NCBI RefSeq assembly: GCF_009711225.1
Contig: NZ_WMIE01000002.1
Location: 124,001-188,000, forward strand
Direction: 5' to 3'
DNA length: 64,000 bases
Source of the DNA: Paracoccus aestuariivivens
Lineage (GTDB): Bacteria > Pseudomonadota > Alphaproteobacteria > Rhodobacterales > Rhodobacteraceae
In this document: positions 37,817-47,596 of the stretch, piece by piece
How positions within the stretch are numbered: the first letter of the stretch is position 1
How the letters are laid out: each line of letters begins with the position of its first letter
Program-made: the position numbers and the translations under genes
Notes under the pieces: generated by a model
What the model was told of the DNA's origin: nothing
Database searches by the model: none
The model's input: the letters and a program-made list of their open reading frames with translations, nothing else

Positions 37817-38803
37817 ATGAAACTGACCCGTACGCTTCTGATTTGTGGCACTATTCTGGCCGGAGGGGCCAGTGCTGCCTTTGCGGCGGATTGCGAAGTA
37901 CAACTGCGTTCCGCCGACACCCACCCCGATGGTTATCCGACCGTCGAGGCGGTGCGTTGGCTGGGTACGCAGCTCAAGGAACGCTCGCAGGGTCGCATCT
38001 GCGTGGAAGTTTTCCCGGCTTCGGCCCTGGGCGAAGAAAAGGACGCGATCGAGCAGACCCAGTTCGGCGTGATCGACATGGTCCGCGCCTCGTTCGGTCC
38101 GTTCAACAACCTCGTGCCGGAAACGCAGATCGTCTCGCTGCCCTATATCTTCCGCTCGGCTGACCACATGCATAAGGTCATGGACGGCCCGATCGGCGAT
38201 CAGATCGCCGAAGGCTTCGCCAAGCATGATCTGGTCGTGCTGGGCTATTACGACGGTGGCGCACGCAGCTTCTACAACAGCCAGAAGCCGATCAAAGAAG
38301 TCGCCGACCTGAAGGGCATGAAGTTCCGCGTCATGCAGTCGGACGTCTTCGTCGACATGATGTCGGCGCTTGGTGCCAATGCGACGCCGATGCCTTACGG
38401 CGAGGTCTATTCCTCGATCCAGACCGGCGTCATCGACGGGGCCGAGAACAACCAGCCGTCCTATGACACGTCGGGCCATGCCGAGGTTGCCAAGTATTAC
38501 ACCCTCGACGAACACCTGATCATGCCCGAGGTTCTGGCGGTCTCGAAACTGTCGTGGGAGAAACTCTCGCCCGAAGATCAGGCCCTGCTGAAAGAAGTCG
38601 GCCAGGAATCCGTCCCGGTCATGCGTGACCTATGGAACAAGAAGGTCGCCGAGTCGGAAGCTGCGGTCGTGAAAGCCGGTGCCGAGATCACCCGCGATAT
38701 CGACAAGCAACCCTTCATCGACGCGATGGCTCCGGTCTACGAGAAATATGTCGCGACCCCGGAAGCCAAAGACCTCGTCGCCAAGATCCAAGCTACTGAG
38801 TAA
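37817..38803 (+). CDS. TRAP transporter solute-binding protein (DctP family)
   Basis: Periplasmic receptor of a TRAP importer for an organic or sugar acid. A signal peptide ([20 protein letters not shown]...FAA-D) is followed by a DctP domain; the conserved arginine that binds a carboxylate fits KFRVMQSDV, and the hinge region [20 protein letters not shown] is typical. GGGAGGG sits 6 bases before ATG 37817 and directly against ATG 37811, so I use 37817 (328 residues). Genomic position after gli suggests galacturonate or a related uronate as ligand. Confidence 0.92.
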   Translation: MKLTRTLLICGTILAGGASAAFAADCEVQLRSADTHPDGYPTVEAVRWLGTQLKERSQGRICVEVFPASALGEEKDAIEQTQFGVIDMVRASFGPFNNLVPETQIVSLPYIFRSADHMHKVMDGPIGDQIAEGFAKHDLVVLGYYDGGARSFYNSQKPIKEVADLKGMKFRVMQSDVFVDMMSALGANATPMPYGEVYSSIQTGVIDGAENNQPSYDTSGHAEVAKYYTLDEHLIMPEVLAVSKLSWEKLSPEDQALLKEVGQESVPVMRDLWNKKVAESEAAVVKAGAEITRDIDKQPFIDAMAPVYEKYVATPEAKDLVAKIQATE

Positions 38804-38811
38804 GCCTGCGC

Positions 38812-38834
38812 GGCGGTGCCATTTCGGTACCGCC
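38812..38834 (+). other. Hairpin between TRAP receptor and permease genes
   Basis: GGCGGTGCC (38812-38820) and GGTACCGCC (38826-38834) form a 9-base stem with one wobble and a 5-base loop, starting 8 bases past the receptor stop. No T-run follows. Such hairpins commonly protect the receptor message so that it is made in excess over the permeases. Confidence 0.5.
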
Positions 38835-38856
38835 CATTCATTCCAAGGAGCGCGTG

Positions 38857-39375
38857 ATGCGTGACTTTTTGCTTGCGGCGGAACGGTTTACTGGTCGTCT
38901 GGCATCGGTTGCCCTTTGGGTGGCCGGCATCGGGCTGACCTTGATGACCGTTTTCGTCTTCGCGCAGGTGTTCGTGCGTTATGTCATGAACAGCAGCCTG
39001 CATTGGGCCGAGCCGGGATCGGTTCTGATCATGGGCTGGTTCATCTTTCTTGGTGCCGCAGTCGGAATCCGCGAGGGGACGCACCTGTCCTTTGACGTTC
39101 TGCTGATGATCATGCCGGAATGGTTGCAGGGGTGGATGCACACGATTTCGGATATCGCTATCGCGGCATTCGGCGTCGGCATGACCTATTACGGCTGGAG
39201 CCTTGCGGCGAAGGCCGCCGATAACGTGATTCCGGGGCTTGGCCTGTCGCGCGCCTTCGACTTTGCCCCGATCATCGGCGGGGGTGTCCTGCTGGTCATC
39301 TTTGCCTTCGAACGCATTCTGCGCCGCCTTGTCGGCCTGCGTACTCTGCGTTTCGGCGATCTGGTCGAGGAATAA
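38857..39375 (+). CDS. TRAP transporter small permease (DctQ family)
   Basis: A 172-residue membrane protein with four predicted helices (LWVAGIGLTLMTVFVFAQVF; LIMGWFIFLGAAVGIREG; DIAIAAFGVGMTYYGW; FAPIIGGGVLLVIFAF). The motif FAQVFVRYVMNSSLHWAEP is diagnostic for DctQ. AAGGAG precedes ATG 38857; a GTG 3 bases earlier is less likely. It is separate from the large permease, i.e. not a fused DctQM. Confidence 0.92.
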   Translation: MRDFLLAAERFTGRLASVALWVAGIGLTLMTVFVFAQVFVRYVMNSSLHWAEPGSVLIMGWFIFLGAAVGIREGTHLSFDVLLMIMPEWLQGWMHTISDIAIAAFGVGMTYYGWSLAAKAADNVIPGLGLSRAFDFAPIIGGGVLLVIFAFERILRRLVGLRTLRFGDLVEE

Positions 39376-39379
39376 GGCC

Positions 39380-40660
39380 ATGGAACTTATCATTCTTTTC
39401 GGCAGCTTCACGTTCCTGCTGCTGATCGGCACGCCGGTCGCCTTTTGCCTTGGTATCGCGAGCTTCGCGACCGTCATGTATATGGGGCTGCCGCCGGTGG
39501 TGGTGTTCCAGCGCCTGAACTCGGGTGTGTCGGTCTATGCGTTGATGGCGATTCCGTTCTTCATCTATGCGGGCGACCTGATGGTGCGGGGTGACATTGC
39601 CCGAAGGCTTGTCGCATTGGCTGGCGCGATAGTCGGCCATTTGCGCGGCGGTCTGGGGCAGGTGAACATCCTGACCTCGGTGATGTTCGGCGGGATTTCC
39701 GGCTCGGCAACGGCTGATGCTTCGGCCATCGGCGGCCTGATGGTGCCGCAGATGAAGGCGCGTGGCTACAGCGTGGATTATGCGGTGAACATCACCGTGA
39801 CCGCGGCCATCATCGCGCTGATGATCCCGCCGTCGCATAACATGATCATTTATTCGATCGCGGCCGGTGGTCGTCTGTCGATTGCCGATCTGTTTACGGC
39901 AGGCATCATTCCGGGCCTGTTGCTGGCGCTGTCGTTGATGGTCGTCGCCTGGCTGGTTGCCCGCAAGCGCGGCTACCCGACCGAGCCGTTCCCCGGTTTC
40001 GCCATTCTTGGCCAGCTGTTCATGAGCGCCATTCCCGGGCTGATCCTGATCGCGATCATCTTCGGTGGTGTGCGCTCGGGAATTTTCACCGCCTCGGAAA
40101 GCTCGAACATCGCGGTGGTCTATGCCTTGCTGGTGACGGTGTTCCTGTATCGCACGCTCAGCATGAAGGACTTCATCGAGGCCACGCTGGGTGCGGTCCG
40201 CACCACGGCCATGGTGCTGATGGTGATCGGTTCGGCGGCATGTTTCGGCTGGCTTCTGGCCTATCTGCGCGTTCCGACCCAGATGATCGAGTTCCTGCAA
40301 CAGATCTCGAACAACCCGATCGTGATCCTGCTGCTGATCAACATCACGTTGCTGATTCTTGGCACGTTCATGGACATGTCGCCGCTGATCGTGATCACCA
40401 CGCCGATCTTCCTGCCGGTCGCAATGGCTTTCGGGGTCGATCCGATCCATTTCGGCGTCATCATGATCCTGAACCTTGGCATCGGGCTGTGTACGCCGCC
40501 TGTCGGTTCGGTCCTGTTCGTCGGTTGCGCCGTTGGCAGGATTGGCATCGGGCAGGTGATGAAGACGATCTGGCCGTTTTACGGCGCGGCCTTCGGCACG
40601 CTGATGCTGGTAACCTACATACCGGCGCTGTCGCTGTGGCTGCCTTCGGTCTTCAAATAA
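39380..40660 (+). CDS. TRAP transporter large permease (DctM family)
   Basis: A 426-residue, 12-helix permease that carries the sodium-coupled transport step. Typical DctM patterns: GTPVAFCLGIASFATVMYMG, ISGSATADASAIGGLMVPQM, IPPSHNMIIYSIAAG, and LGIGLCTPPVGSVLFVGCAV near the C-terminus. It starts 4 bases after dctQ's stop; the longer frame from 39239 overlaps dctQ. A bidirectional terminator follows, ending the udh-side pathway/TRAP block. Confidence 0.95.
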   Translation: MELIILFGSFTFLLLIGTPVAFCLGIASFATVMYMGLPPVVVFQRLNSGVSVYALMAIPFFIYAGDLMVRGDIARRLVALAGAIVGHLRGGLGQVNILTSVMFGGISGSATADASAIGGLMVPQMKARGYSVDYAVNITVTAAIIALMIPPSHNMIIYSIAAGGRLSIADLFTAGIIPGLLLALSLMVVAWLVARKRGYPTEPFPGFAILGQLFMSAIPGLILIAIIFGGVRSGIFTASESSNIAVVYALLVTVFLYRTLSMKDFIEATLGAVRTTAMVLMVIGSAACFGWLLAYLRVPTQMIEFLQQISNNPIVILLLINITLLILGTFMDMSPLIVITTPIFLPVAMAFGVDPIHFGVIMILNLGIGLCTPPVGSVLFVGCAVGRIGIGQVMKTIWPFYGAAFGTLMLVTYIPALSLWLPSVFK

Positions 40661-40662
40661 TC

Positions 40663-40692
40663 AAGGGGCCCGCCGGTTTGGCGGGCCCTTTC
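40663..40692. terminator. Bidirectional terminator, TRAP operon/araC
   Basis: Perfect 9-base stem GGGCCCGCC/GGCGGGCCC (40666-40674 and 40680-40688) with a 5-base loop, then TTTC. It lies between the convergent dctM and araC-type genes. Confidence 0.82.
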
Positions 40693-41599
40693 AGTTTCCG
40701 GCCAGCTTGGATTCCTGTTCGTCCTCGTCCAGCCGCATGAAGCCGCCATGGCGGCTTTTTTCGATCCGGCGCATATGTTCGCGCGGTGACAGGCCCAACG
40801 TCCGCTTGAACATGCGCGAGAAGTAATAGGGATCGGAATAACCGACCTCTGCCGCGGTGGCCGAGACGTTCAGCCCCGATTCCAGATGATGCATCGCGCG
40901 CTCCATCCGGCGGTATTCCTGATACTTGCGCGGCGTGCGGCCGACGCGGCGCTGGAACTCGCGCAGGAAATAGTCGCGGTTATAAGGCGCCGAATCAACG
41001 GCGCGAACCGCGATATCCGGGTCGATGGGATTGGCCGAGATCATCGTCGCGGCCTTCATCACCGCCAGATCCAGCGCATGAGTCCCTTCGGGCAGATAGG
41101 TCGCGCTGTCGCGCCAGCCGATGAAGGCATCCTCGATAAAGGCGATCAGAAGCACCATGAACAGGTGATGTTGGCCCAGTGTCACCGATTCAGGCGGGGC
41201 GCTTTGGCGGTAATGCCATGCCATCGGTTCCAGCAACGGCCAGCGCGACAGATGCAGATGCGGACGCAGGTCCATCTGGCCGATCAGGTCGTGCAAGCCG
41301 TAGATGTTCAGCGTGAAGTGCTGGGCCACACCGCGATAGGTGGCGGGGCCTTCGTTATGGCCGCGGAAACGCTGGCCACGGCGGATCAGCATGGCGTCGC
41401 CCGACTCCAGCACGCGGGCCTCGTCGTCGATCAGGTAATGCCCGCGGCCTTCGAGGCAGATCACGAGGTCATCGACAGGGTTCGTTTTGTCGATGGCCCA
41501 GGTGGTCGAATGCTCCATCCGGATCGCCGCGCGGGTCAGCGTCAGCGACAGCGCGGAAGGCGGAATCGAGGCCAGAATCCCACCTTCGATTTCGTCCAT
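40691..41599 (-). CDS. AraC-family transcriptional regulator
   Basis: A 302-residue regulator with an N-terminal cupin-like sensor domain (about 20-160; FTLNIYGLHDLIGQ region) and a C-terminal double helix-turn-helix (about 200-285; NVSATAAEVGYSDPYYFSRM and MFKRTLGLSPREHMRR). GAGG lies 8 A residues before ATG 41599, which favours it over the TTG at 41620. It is divergent from the Tog-like importer genes and probably activates them in response to a pectic sugar. The effector is not known. Confidence 0.88.
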   Translation of the reverse strand: MDEIEGGILASIPPSALSLTLTRAAIRMEHSTTWAIDKTNPVDDLVICLEGRGHYLIDDEARVLESGDAMLIRRGQRFRGHNEGPATYRGVAQHFTLNIYGLHDLIGQMDLRPHLHLSRWPLLEPMAWHYRQSAPPESVTLGQHHLFMVLLIAFIEDAFIGWRDSATYLPEGTHALDLAVMKAATMISANPIDPDIAVRAVDSAPYNRDYFLREFQRRVGRTPRKYQEYRRMERAMHHLESGLNVSATAAEVGYSDPYYFSRMFKRTLGLSPREHMRRIEKSRHGGFMRLDEDEQESKLAGN

Positions 41600-41807
41600 T
41601 TTTTTTTCCTCGTTTGTCAATTCAGTCTGCCCCTAGATTTCGGTTATTCCACCTCCTGACAAGAAGTCGCTTACCGAATTCTGACAGGGAGGGATCGGGG
41701 ACAAGCCTTGGGACACATCTCGTGCCCAATCCGCTTCGCCCGATCTGGAGGTTACACTTGCACGATTCCGCAACTTGGACCGTCGCGTGTCCCGAAAGGG
41801 GCTGCGC

Positions 41808-42689
41808 ATGAAACGGCAACGCTTTCTGGGTCTGGCCTATCTGGCGCCCTATGTCCTTGGCCTATTGGTCTTTACCGCGATCCCGTTCATTGCGTCGTTC
41901 TACCTGAGCTTCACGCGATATGACCTGATGAGCGAGCCTCGCTGGGCGGGGCTGGCAAACTACGAGAAGCTTCTGACCCGCGACCGGACTTTCGAGAAGT
42001 CGCTGTGGGTCACGCTGACCTATGTGTTCCTGACCGTTCCGCTGAAACTGGCCTTCGCGCTGTTTATCGCGGCGATCCTGAACTACAAACTCAAGTTCAT
42101 CAATTTCTTCCGCACCGCTTTCTACGTCCCGTCGATCCTTGGCGGCTCGATCGCGATCGCGGTGCTGTGGCGCTACATCTTCGCGTCCGAGGGTCTGGCC
42201 AATATGGGGCTGGGCATGATCGGGCTGGGTCCGGTCGATTGGTTCGGAGACCCCACCAACGCCTTGTTCACCATTACGCTGCTGCGCTGCTGGCAGTTCG
42301 GCTCGGCCATGGTGATCTTTTTGGCGGCGCTGCAATCCATCGACAAGTCGCTGTACGAGGCTGCGGCCATCGACGGGGCCAGCAAGACGCGGGTGTTCTT
42401 CTCGATCACACTGCCGCTGCTGACGCCGGTGATCTTCTTCAATCTGATCATGCAGATGGTGCAGGCGTTCCAGGAGTTCAACGGCCCCTACATCATCACG
42501 CAGGGCGGCCCGCTGAAATCGACCTATCTGCTGCCGCTGTATATCTACGACGAGGCCTTCAAGAAGTTCAACATGGGCTACGCCTCTGCCATCGCCTGGG
42601 TGCTGTTCGGCATCATCATGGTCCTGACCCTGATCGCCTTCTGGTCGTCGAAGAAATGGGTCTATTACGCCGGCGATAAAAGGAGCTGA
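41808..42689 (+). CDS. Sugar ABC transporter permease 1 (TogM-like)
   Basis: A 293-residue inner-membrane permease of the MalF/UgpA group, six helices, with the EAA loop YEAAAIDGASKTRVFFSITLPLLTP. ATG 41808 follows AAAGGGG. It starts a four-gene importer (two permeases, ATPase, binding protein) next to GH28 and GH105 genes. That arrangement is the TogMNAB type, so an oligogalacturonide is the probable substrate by context. Confidence 0.88.
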   Translation: MKRQRFLGLAYLAPYVLGLLVFTAIPFIASFYLSFTRYDLMSEPRWAGLANYEKLLTRDRTFEKSLWVTLTYVFLTVPLKLAFALFIAAILNYKLKFINFFRTAFYVPSILGGSIAIAVLWRYIFASEGLANMGLGMIGLGPVDWFGDPTNALFTITLLRCWQFGSAMVIFLAALQSIDKSLYEAAAIDGASKTRVFFSITLPLLTPVIFFNLIMQMVQAFQEFNGPYIITQGGPLKSTYLLPLYIYDEAFKKFNMGYASAIAWVLFGIIMVLTLIAFWSSKKWVYYAGDKRS

Positions 42690-42692
42690 GCC

Positions 42693-43592
42693 ATGGACAC
42701 CAATGCCATGCTGGATATGGATGCCTTCAACGACGCTCAGGCCGCCAAGCGCGCCCGGATGCGGATGATATCGGCGACCATTCGTTACGTCCTGCTTTTC
42801 GTGGTCGGCATCCTGATGCTTTACCCGCTGATCTGGCTGGTCGGCGCAAGCTTCAAGACCAATTCCGAGATCTTCTCGGGCGCGGGCTTCATCCCGCGTG
42901 AACCGACGCTGGACGGTTATATCAAGGGTTGGGAGACCTCGACCCCCTATACGTTCGGGCGCTTTTTCTGGAATTCGTTCCTGATCATCCTGCCGAAAAC
43001 CATCGGCACGGCGATCAGCTGCACCATGGCGGCCTATGCTTTCGCGCGCTTCGATTTCCCGCTGAAAAAGATCCTGTTCACGACCGTGATCGCGACGCTG
43101 CTGTTGCCGAACGTGGTGACGCGCATTCCGCAATATCTGCTGTTCCGTGATCTGGGCTGGCTCGACAGCTTCCTGCCGCTCTGGGTGCCGTCGGCACTGG
43201 CTGGGGATGCGTTCTTTGTCTTCATGCTGGTGCAGTTCCTGCGCTCGCTGCCCTCGGACATGGAGGAAGCCGCACGTGTTGACGGTGCGAACAGCCTGCA
43301 GACGCTGATCTATATCGTGGTGCCGATGCTGGCTCCGGCGCTGATCTCGGTCTGCCTGTTCCAGTTCATGTGGACCATGAACGACTTCCTTGGGCCGCTG
43401 ATCTATCTGTCCTCGGTGGACAAATATCCGGTCAGCCTCGCGCTCAAGCTTTCTATCGATACAACCGAAGCCTTCGAGTGGAACCGCATCCTTGCGATGT
43501 CGGTCCTGACCATCGCGCCCGCGCTGATCATCTTCTTCGCCGCGCAGCGCTATTTCATCGAAGGTATTTCCTCAGGGGGGGTGAAGGGCTGA
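42693..43592 (+). CDS. Sugar ABC transporter permease 2 (TogN-like)
   Basis: A 299-residue MalG/UgpE-type permease with six helices and the EAA loop MEEAARVDGANSLQTLIYIVVPMLAP. It begins 3 bases after permease 1 and its stop overlaps the ATPase start as TGATG, so the components are tightly coupled. Confidence 0.9.
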   Translation: MDTNAMLDMDAFNDAQAAKRARMRMISATIRYVLLFVVGILMLYPLIWLVGASFKTNSEIFSGAGFIPREPTLDGYIKGWETSTPYTFGRFFWNSFLIILPKTIGTAISCTMAAYAFARFDFPLKKILFTTVIATLLLPNVVTRIPQYLLFRDLGWLDSFLPLWVPSALAGDAFFVFMLVQFLRSLPSDMEEAARVDGANSLQTLIYIVVPMLAPALISVCLFQFMWTMNDFLGPLIYLSSVDKYPVSLALKLSIDTTEAFEWNRILAMSVLTIAPALIIFFAAQRYFIEGISSGGVKG

Positions 43593-44701
43593 TGGCACGC
43601 GTCCAGCTTCGCAACATCGAAAAAGTCTATGGCGGATCGGTCAAGGCCGTCCACGGCATCAATCTTGACATCGAGGACGGCGAGTTCATGGTCTTCGTCG
43701 GCCCCTCGGGTTGCGCGAAATCCACCACCCTGCGGATGATCGCGGGCCTTGAGGATATCACCGGCGGCGAGGTGATCATCGGTGGCCAGCGGGTGAACGA
43801 CCTGCCTCCGGGCAAGCGCTCGATTGCCATGGTGTTCCAGAACTACGCGCTTTACCCGCATATGAAAGTGCGCGGTAATCTGGCCTTCGGGCTGAAGATC
43901 GCCGGCAAGTCCAAGCCCGAGATCGAGACCGCGATCAATGACGTGGCCCGCATCCTCGAAATCGAGCCGCTTCTGGACCGCTTGCCGAAGCAGCTTTCCG
44001 GCGGTCAGGCCCAGCGTGTGGCCCTTGGTCGCGCGCTGATCAAGAAGCCCAGCGTGTTCCTGTTCGACGAGCCGCTTTCGAACCTTGACGCGAAACTTCG
44101 CGCTTCGATGCGGGTGCGGATCACCGATCTGCATCGGCGTCTCAAGGCCGAGGGGCTTTCCTCGACGGTGATCTATGTCACCCATGACCAGACCGAAGCC
44201 ATGACCATGGGCGACCGCATCTGCGTCATGCAGGCCGGACACATCATGCAGGTCGCGACCCCGAAAGAACTGTATAACCACCCCGCGAACCTGTTCGTCG
44301 CAGGCTTTATCGGCAGCCCCGAGATGAACCTGATCGACGGCCATTTGCAGGGCGGCCAGTTCGTCATCGGCAACCAGCGCCTGACTTTGGGTGACGAGGT
44401 CCTGTCGCGTCTGGCCTCGCAACCGGCTGACGGGGTTCTGGGCGTGCGTCCGCAGCATCTGGTGCTTGACCCGAACGGGTTGAAAGCGCGTCTGACCAAT
44501 GCCGAATTCATGGGCCACGAGGTCTATCTGCATGCCGATCTGGAGGGGCAGAAGATCATCGCCGTGATCGGGACCGCCGAATACGAGCAACTGGGCCGCG
44601 CGGACATGATCGGGCTAAGGCCTCTTGCCGAGCACATGCACATTTTTGACAAGTCCGATGGCAGCAATGTTTCGCTGGATCGGCACAGGTTGGCCGCCTG
44701 A
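43592..44701 (+). CDS. Sugar ABC transporter ATPase (TogA/UgpC-like)
   Basis: A 369-residue MalK/UgpC-type ATPase: ATPase domain (1-235) plus C-terminal TOBE-type regulatory domain (about 240-369). Signature LSGGQAQRVALGRAL, Walker B VFLFDEPLSNLD and switch VTHDQTEAMTM are normal. Walker A reads GPSGCAKST (37-45): the usual glycine before the catalytic lysine K43 is alanine (A42), confirmed in the DNA (TGC GCG AAA). This should still be functional but is unusual. Start overlaps permease 2. Confidence 0.93.
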   Translation: MARVQLRNIEKVYGGSVKAVHGINLDIEDGEFMVFVGPSGCAKSTTLRMIAGLEDITGGEVIIGGQRVNDLPPGKRSIAMVFQNYALYPHMKVRGNLAFGLKIAGKSKPEIETAINDVARILEIEPLLDRLPKQLSGGQAQRVALGRALIKKPSVFLFDEPLSNLDAKLRASMRVRITDLHRRLKAEGLSSTVIYVTHDQTEAMTMGDRICVMQAGHIMQVATPKELYNHPANLFVAGFIGSPEMNLIDGHLQGGQFVIGNQRLTLGDEVLSRLASQPADGVLGVRPQHLVLDPNGLKARLTNAEFMGHEVYLHADLEGQKIIAVIGTAEYEQLGRADMIGLRPLAEHMHIFDKSDGSNVSLDRHRLAA

Positions 44702-44727
44702 TTTCGAGGCTACAGAGGAGGGAAACC

Positions 44728-45993
44728 ATGAAACTGAAACGCTTTGCGGCTGTTCTGACCAGCACCGCGCTGATTTCGATGACGGTCGCGCAAGCCGCGT
44801 CCGCCGCCGAACTGCGCATGTCCTGGTGGGGAGGCGACAGCCGCCATGTCGCGACGCAAAAGGCGCTGGAAGCCTGCGGCGCCAAGCACGGCCACACCAT
44901 CAAGGGCGAGTTCACCGGCTTTGACGGCTATCTGGAAAAGCTGACCACGCAGATGGCTGGCGGAACCGAGGCCGATATCGTCCAGATCAACTGGCCGTGG
45001 ATGCCGCTGTTCTCGCGCGATGGCACGGGCTTTGCCGATCTGGGCACGCTCAAGGGTTTGGATCTGACGCAATGGAGCGAAGCCGATCTGAACTCTGGTT
45101 CGGTCGATGGCAAGTTGCAGGGGATCTCGGTTTCGACCACGGGCCGGACCTTCTTCTTCAACGAAACGACCTTCCAGAAGGCCGGTGTCGCTGTTCCGAC
45201 CAACTGGGCCGAACTGGAAGCCGCCACCAAGACTATCAAGGAAAAGCTGGGCGACGACTATTACACCTTCAACGCGGTGAAAGAGACGGCGCAGCTTCTG
45301 GTCACGCTGGCCGTGGTCCAGAAGACCGGCAAGGATTTGGTCGATCCCGAGACCAACCGCGTCGCATGGACGCCCGAGGATCTGACTGCGGGCATCAATT
45401 TCCTTGGTCATCTGGTCGAAATCGGCGCAATCCGCTCGCAGAAGCAGGAAGCCTCGGACGGCAATGTGAACCTGTTCGAGAAGCCCGATTGGGCTGCGGG
45501 CAAGATCGCCGGTTCGTATGAGTGGGACTCGACCTTCTCGAAATACGCCGATCCGCTGCAAGAGGGGCAGGTCCTGAAGCCGTTCCCGATGCTGCATATC
45601 GAAGGCGCGGTGACGGATGGTGTCTATCGCAAACCGTCGATGCTGTTCTCGATCTCGAAGAACTCGAAGAATCAGGAAGCAGCGGCGCAGATCGTGAACT
45701 GCCTGCTGAACGAGCCGGAAGGTATCGACGCCTTGGGTACGTCGCGCGGTCTGCCGTCGTCCAAAGTCGCAGCCGAGCGGCTGGCTGGCGAGGGCGAGCC
45801 TGAAGTGCGCGCGGCGAACGCGATTGTCGTTGCGGCATCGGGTCCGGTGATCTCGCCCTTCAACGAGCATCCCGAGGTTCGCGGCAACTTCATCGATACG
45901 CTCGAAGAGTTCGCCTATGGCAAGATCTCGGCCGAAGACGCGGCCCAGCAGATCATCGACGGCACGAACGACGTTCTGGCCGAGTTCGACTGA
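44728..45993 (+). CDS. Sugar ABC transporter substrate-binding protein (TogB-like)
   Basis: A 421-residue periplasmic binding protein with a signal peptide (cut near AQAASA-AELRMSWWGG). The opening LRMSWWGGDSRHVATQKALE is typical of family-1 extracellular sugar-binding proteins for acidic or plant oligosaccharides; tryptophan-rich segments (INWPWMPLFSRD, EWDSTFSKY) fit carbohydrate stacking. GAGGAGGG precedes ATG 44728. Its place after the ATPase and before GH28 supports binding of oligogalacturonides, as in TogB. Confidence 0.88.
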   Translation: MKLKRFAAVLTSTALISMTVAQAASAAELRMSWWGGDSRHVATQKALEACGAKHGHTIKGEFTGFDGYLEKLTTQMAGGTEADIVQINWPWMPLFSRDGTGFADLGTLKGLDLTQWSEADLNSGSVDGKLQGISVSTTGRTFFFNETTFQKAGVAVPTNWAELEAATKTIKEKLGDDYYTFNAVKETAQLLVTLAVVQKTGKDLVDPETNRVAWTPEDLTAGINFLGHLVEIGAIRSQKQEASDGNVNLFEKPDWAAGKIAGSYEWDSTFSKYADPLQEGQVLKPFPMLHIEGAVTDGVYRKPSMLFSISKNSKNQEAAAQIVNCLLNEPEGIDALGTSRGLPSSKVAAERLAGEGEPEVRAANAIVVAASGPVISPFNEHPEVRGNFIDTLEEFAYGKISAEDAAQQIIDGTNDVLAEFD

Positions 45994-46002
45994 CGATCCC
46001 CG

Positions 46003-46030
46003 CCCGCCGTGCCGCGTCAGGTGCGGCGGG
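46003..46030 (+). other. Hairpin region after the binding-protein gene
   Basis: Two mutually exclusive stems are possible: CCCGCCG with CGGCGGG (46003-46009 and 46024-46030), or GCCGC with GCGGC (46011-46015 and 46023-46027). It lies 9 bases past the binding-protein stop and 21 bases before the GH28 start, with no T-run. Likely an mRNA stability or attenuation element that leaves more binding protein than glycosidase. Confidence 0.45.
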
Positions 46031-46051
46031 TAATTCGCAAAAGGCATCACG

Positions 46052-47587
46052 ATGAACAGCCCTATCCCTCTCGCCGTGTCGGCGCGGGCCGTCGCCTTGC
46101 GGCTTCCCGTCAACGGAGCGCTTTACCATTTGCCGCAGCCTCTGAACTGGCGGTTAGCGGTTTCGAACCAGCCCGAGCGGCAGGGTAAGGCCGAAAGCGT
46201 CGTCCTGTTGCTGGACGATCTGGAACCTGCGACCAGCTACCGGTTGCGGGTCGAAGGGCTGGACGAAATCGAATTCCGGACACCGGTTTGCGCCGGGCTG
46301 ATCCGTCCCGAAGGGATGATCGAGGGCGCGCCGCATGATGATCTGGCGACGGCGCGGCACAATGCTGCGATTCTGGCCGACGCCGTGGCGACTGTTTCGG
46401 TCGGCGGCACGGTCTATTTGCCGAAAGGCGATTGGGTCACGATGCCCGTCGCGCTGAAATCCGATATGACCCTGTATCTTGCCGAGGGTGCTTTTCTGCG
46501 CGCGCCATCTTTGCGCGACGGTTGGCCGATCTTGCCCGCGCGTGATGGACAAGGCCAGATGCTGGGCAGCTGGGAAGGTTTACCCGCCAACTGTTTTGCT
46601 GCTCCGCTGCACGCCATTGGTGCGGACAGGCTGGTGATTGCGGGCAGAGGTTGCGTTGATGGCTCGGGCGACAAGGGCGATTGGTGGACTTGGCCAAAGG
46701 AAACCCGCGACGGCGCCCGCCGCCCGCGCGGCCTGCATCTGATCGGTTGCAGCGACGTGACCTTGCTTGGCTTTACCATCCGCAACGCGCCGAGCTGGAC
46801 GATCCACCCGCAAGGCTGCGACCGCATCAAGGCGGTGGGGCTGAACATTCAGGCTCCGGCGGACAGCCCGAACACCGACGGGTTCAATCCCGAAATGTGC
46901 TGGGACGTCACCATCGAAGGGGTCCGCTTCTCGGTCGGTGACGATTGCATCGCGGTCAAGGCGGGCAAGCGCGGTCCGGAAGGTCAGGACGATCATCTGG
47001 CCGAGACACGCAATATCCGCGTCCGGCACTGCCTGATGGAGCGCGGACATGGCGGGCTGGTCATCGGCTCGGAAATGTCGGGCGGCGTGTATGACGTCGC
47101 GGTCGAGGATTGCGAAATGCTGGGCACGGATCGCGGCTTGCGCATCAAGACGCGTCGGGGCAGGGGCGGCGTGGTGTCGGATATCGCCATGCGCCGCGTC
47201 ACGATGAAGGGCGTGCAGACGGCCCTGTCGGTCAACGCGCATTATCACTGCGACCCCGACGGACATGCGGCATGGGTGCAAGATCGCGCGCCTGCTCCGG
47301 TCGATGATCGCACGCCGCATATCCGCGGCATCACGGTCGAGGACGTGACCTTGGACGGGCTTGCCCACGCGGCGGGCTGTTTCCTTGGACTGCCCGAGGC
47401 TCCTATCGAAGACGTCCGCATCCGGCGCCTGAATATCGGATCGCTTGATGCCGATGCGGTGCCGACTCCGCCTGATATGGCCGATCGGGTCCGTCCGATG
47501 CTGCATGAACCGCTGCTGGCCGAACAGGCCATGCTTGATTGCGACGACGCCAAACTGGTGTCGCTTGCGCCGATTACCCTTGCCTGA
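46052..47587 (+). CDS. GH28 polygalacturonase, probably intracellular exo type
   Basis: Beta-helix glycoside hydrolase cutting alpha-1,4-linked galacturonate. The 511-residue protein has an N-terminal beta domain (about 1-80, as in PehX-type exopolygalacturonases), then the helix with all GH28 motifs: NTDG (274-277, D276), GDD (296-298), RGHGG (H333) and RIK (364-366). No signal peptide is visible, so it should act in the cytoplasm on imported oligogalacturonides. It follows the TogB-like gene and precedes GH105 by 9 bases. Confidence 0.93.
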   Translation: MNSPIPLAVSARAVALRLPVNGALYHLPQPLNWRLAVSNQPERQGKAESVVLLLDDLEPATSYRLRVEGLDEIEFRTPVCAGLIRPEGMIEGAPHDDLATARHNAAILADAVATVSVGGTVYLPKGDWVTMPVALKSDMTLYLAEGAFLRAPSLRDGWPILPARDGQGQMLGSWEGLPANCFAAPLHAIGADRLVIAGRGCVDGSGDKGDWWTWPKETRDGARRPRGLHLIGCSDVTLLGFTIRNAPSWTIHPQGCDRIKAVGLNIQAPADSPNTDGFNPEMCWDVTIEGVRFSVGDDCIAVKAGKRGPEGQDDHLAETRNIRVRHCLMERGHGGLVIGSEMSGGVYDVAVEDCEMLGTDRGLRIKTRRGRGGVVSDIAMRRVTMKGVQTALSVNAHYHCDPDGHAAWVQDRAPAPVDDRTPHIRGITVEDVTLDGLAHAAGCFLGLPEAPIEDVRIRRLNIGSLDADAVPTPPDMADRVRPMLHEPLLAEQAMLDCDDAKLVSLAPITLA

Positions 47588-47596
47588 GGTTACCCC

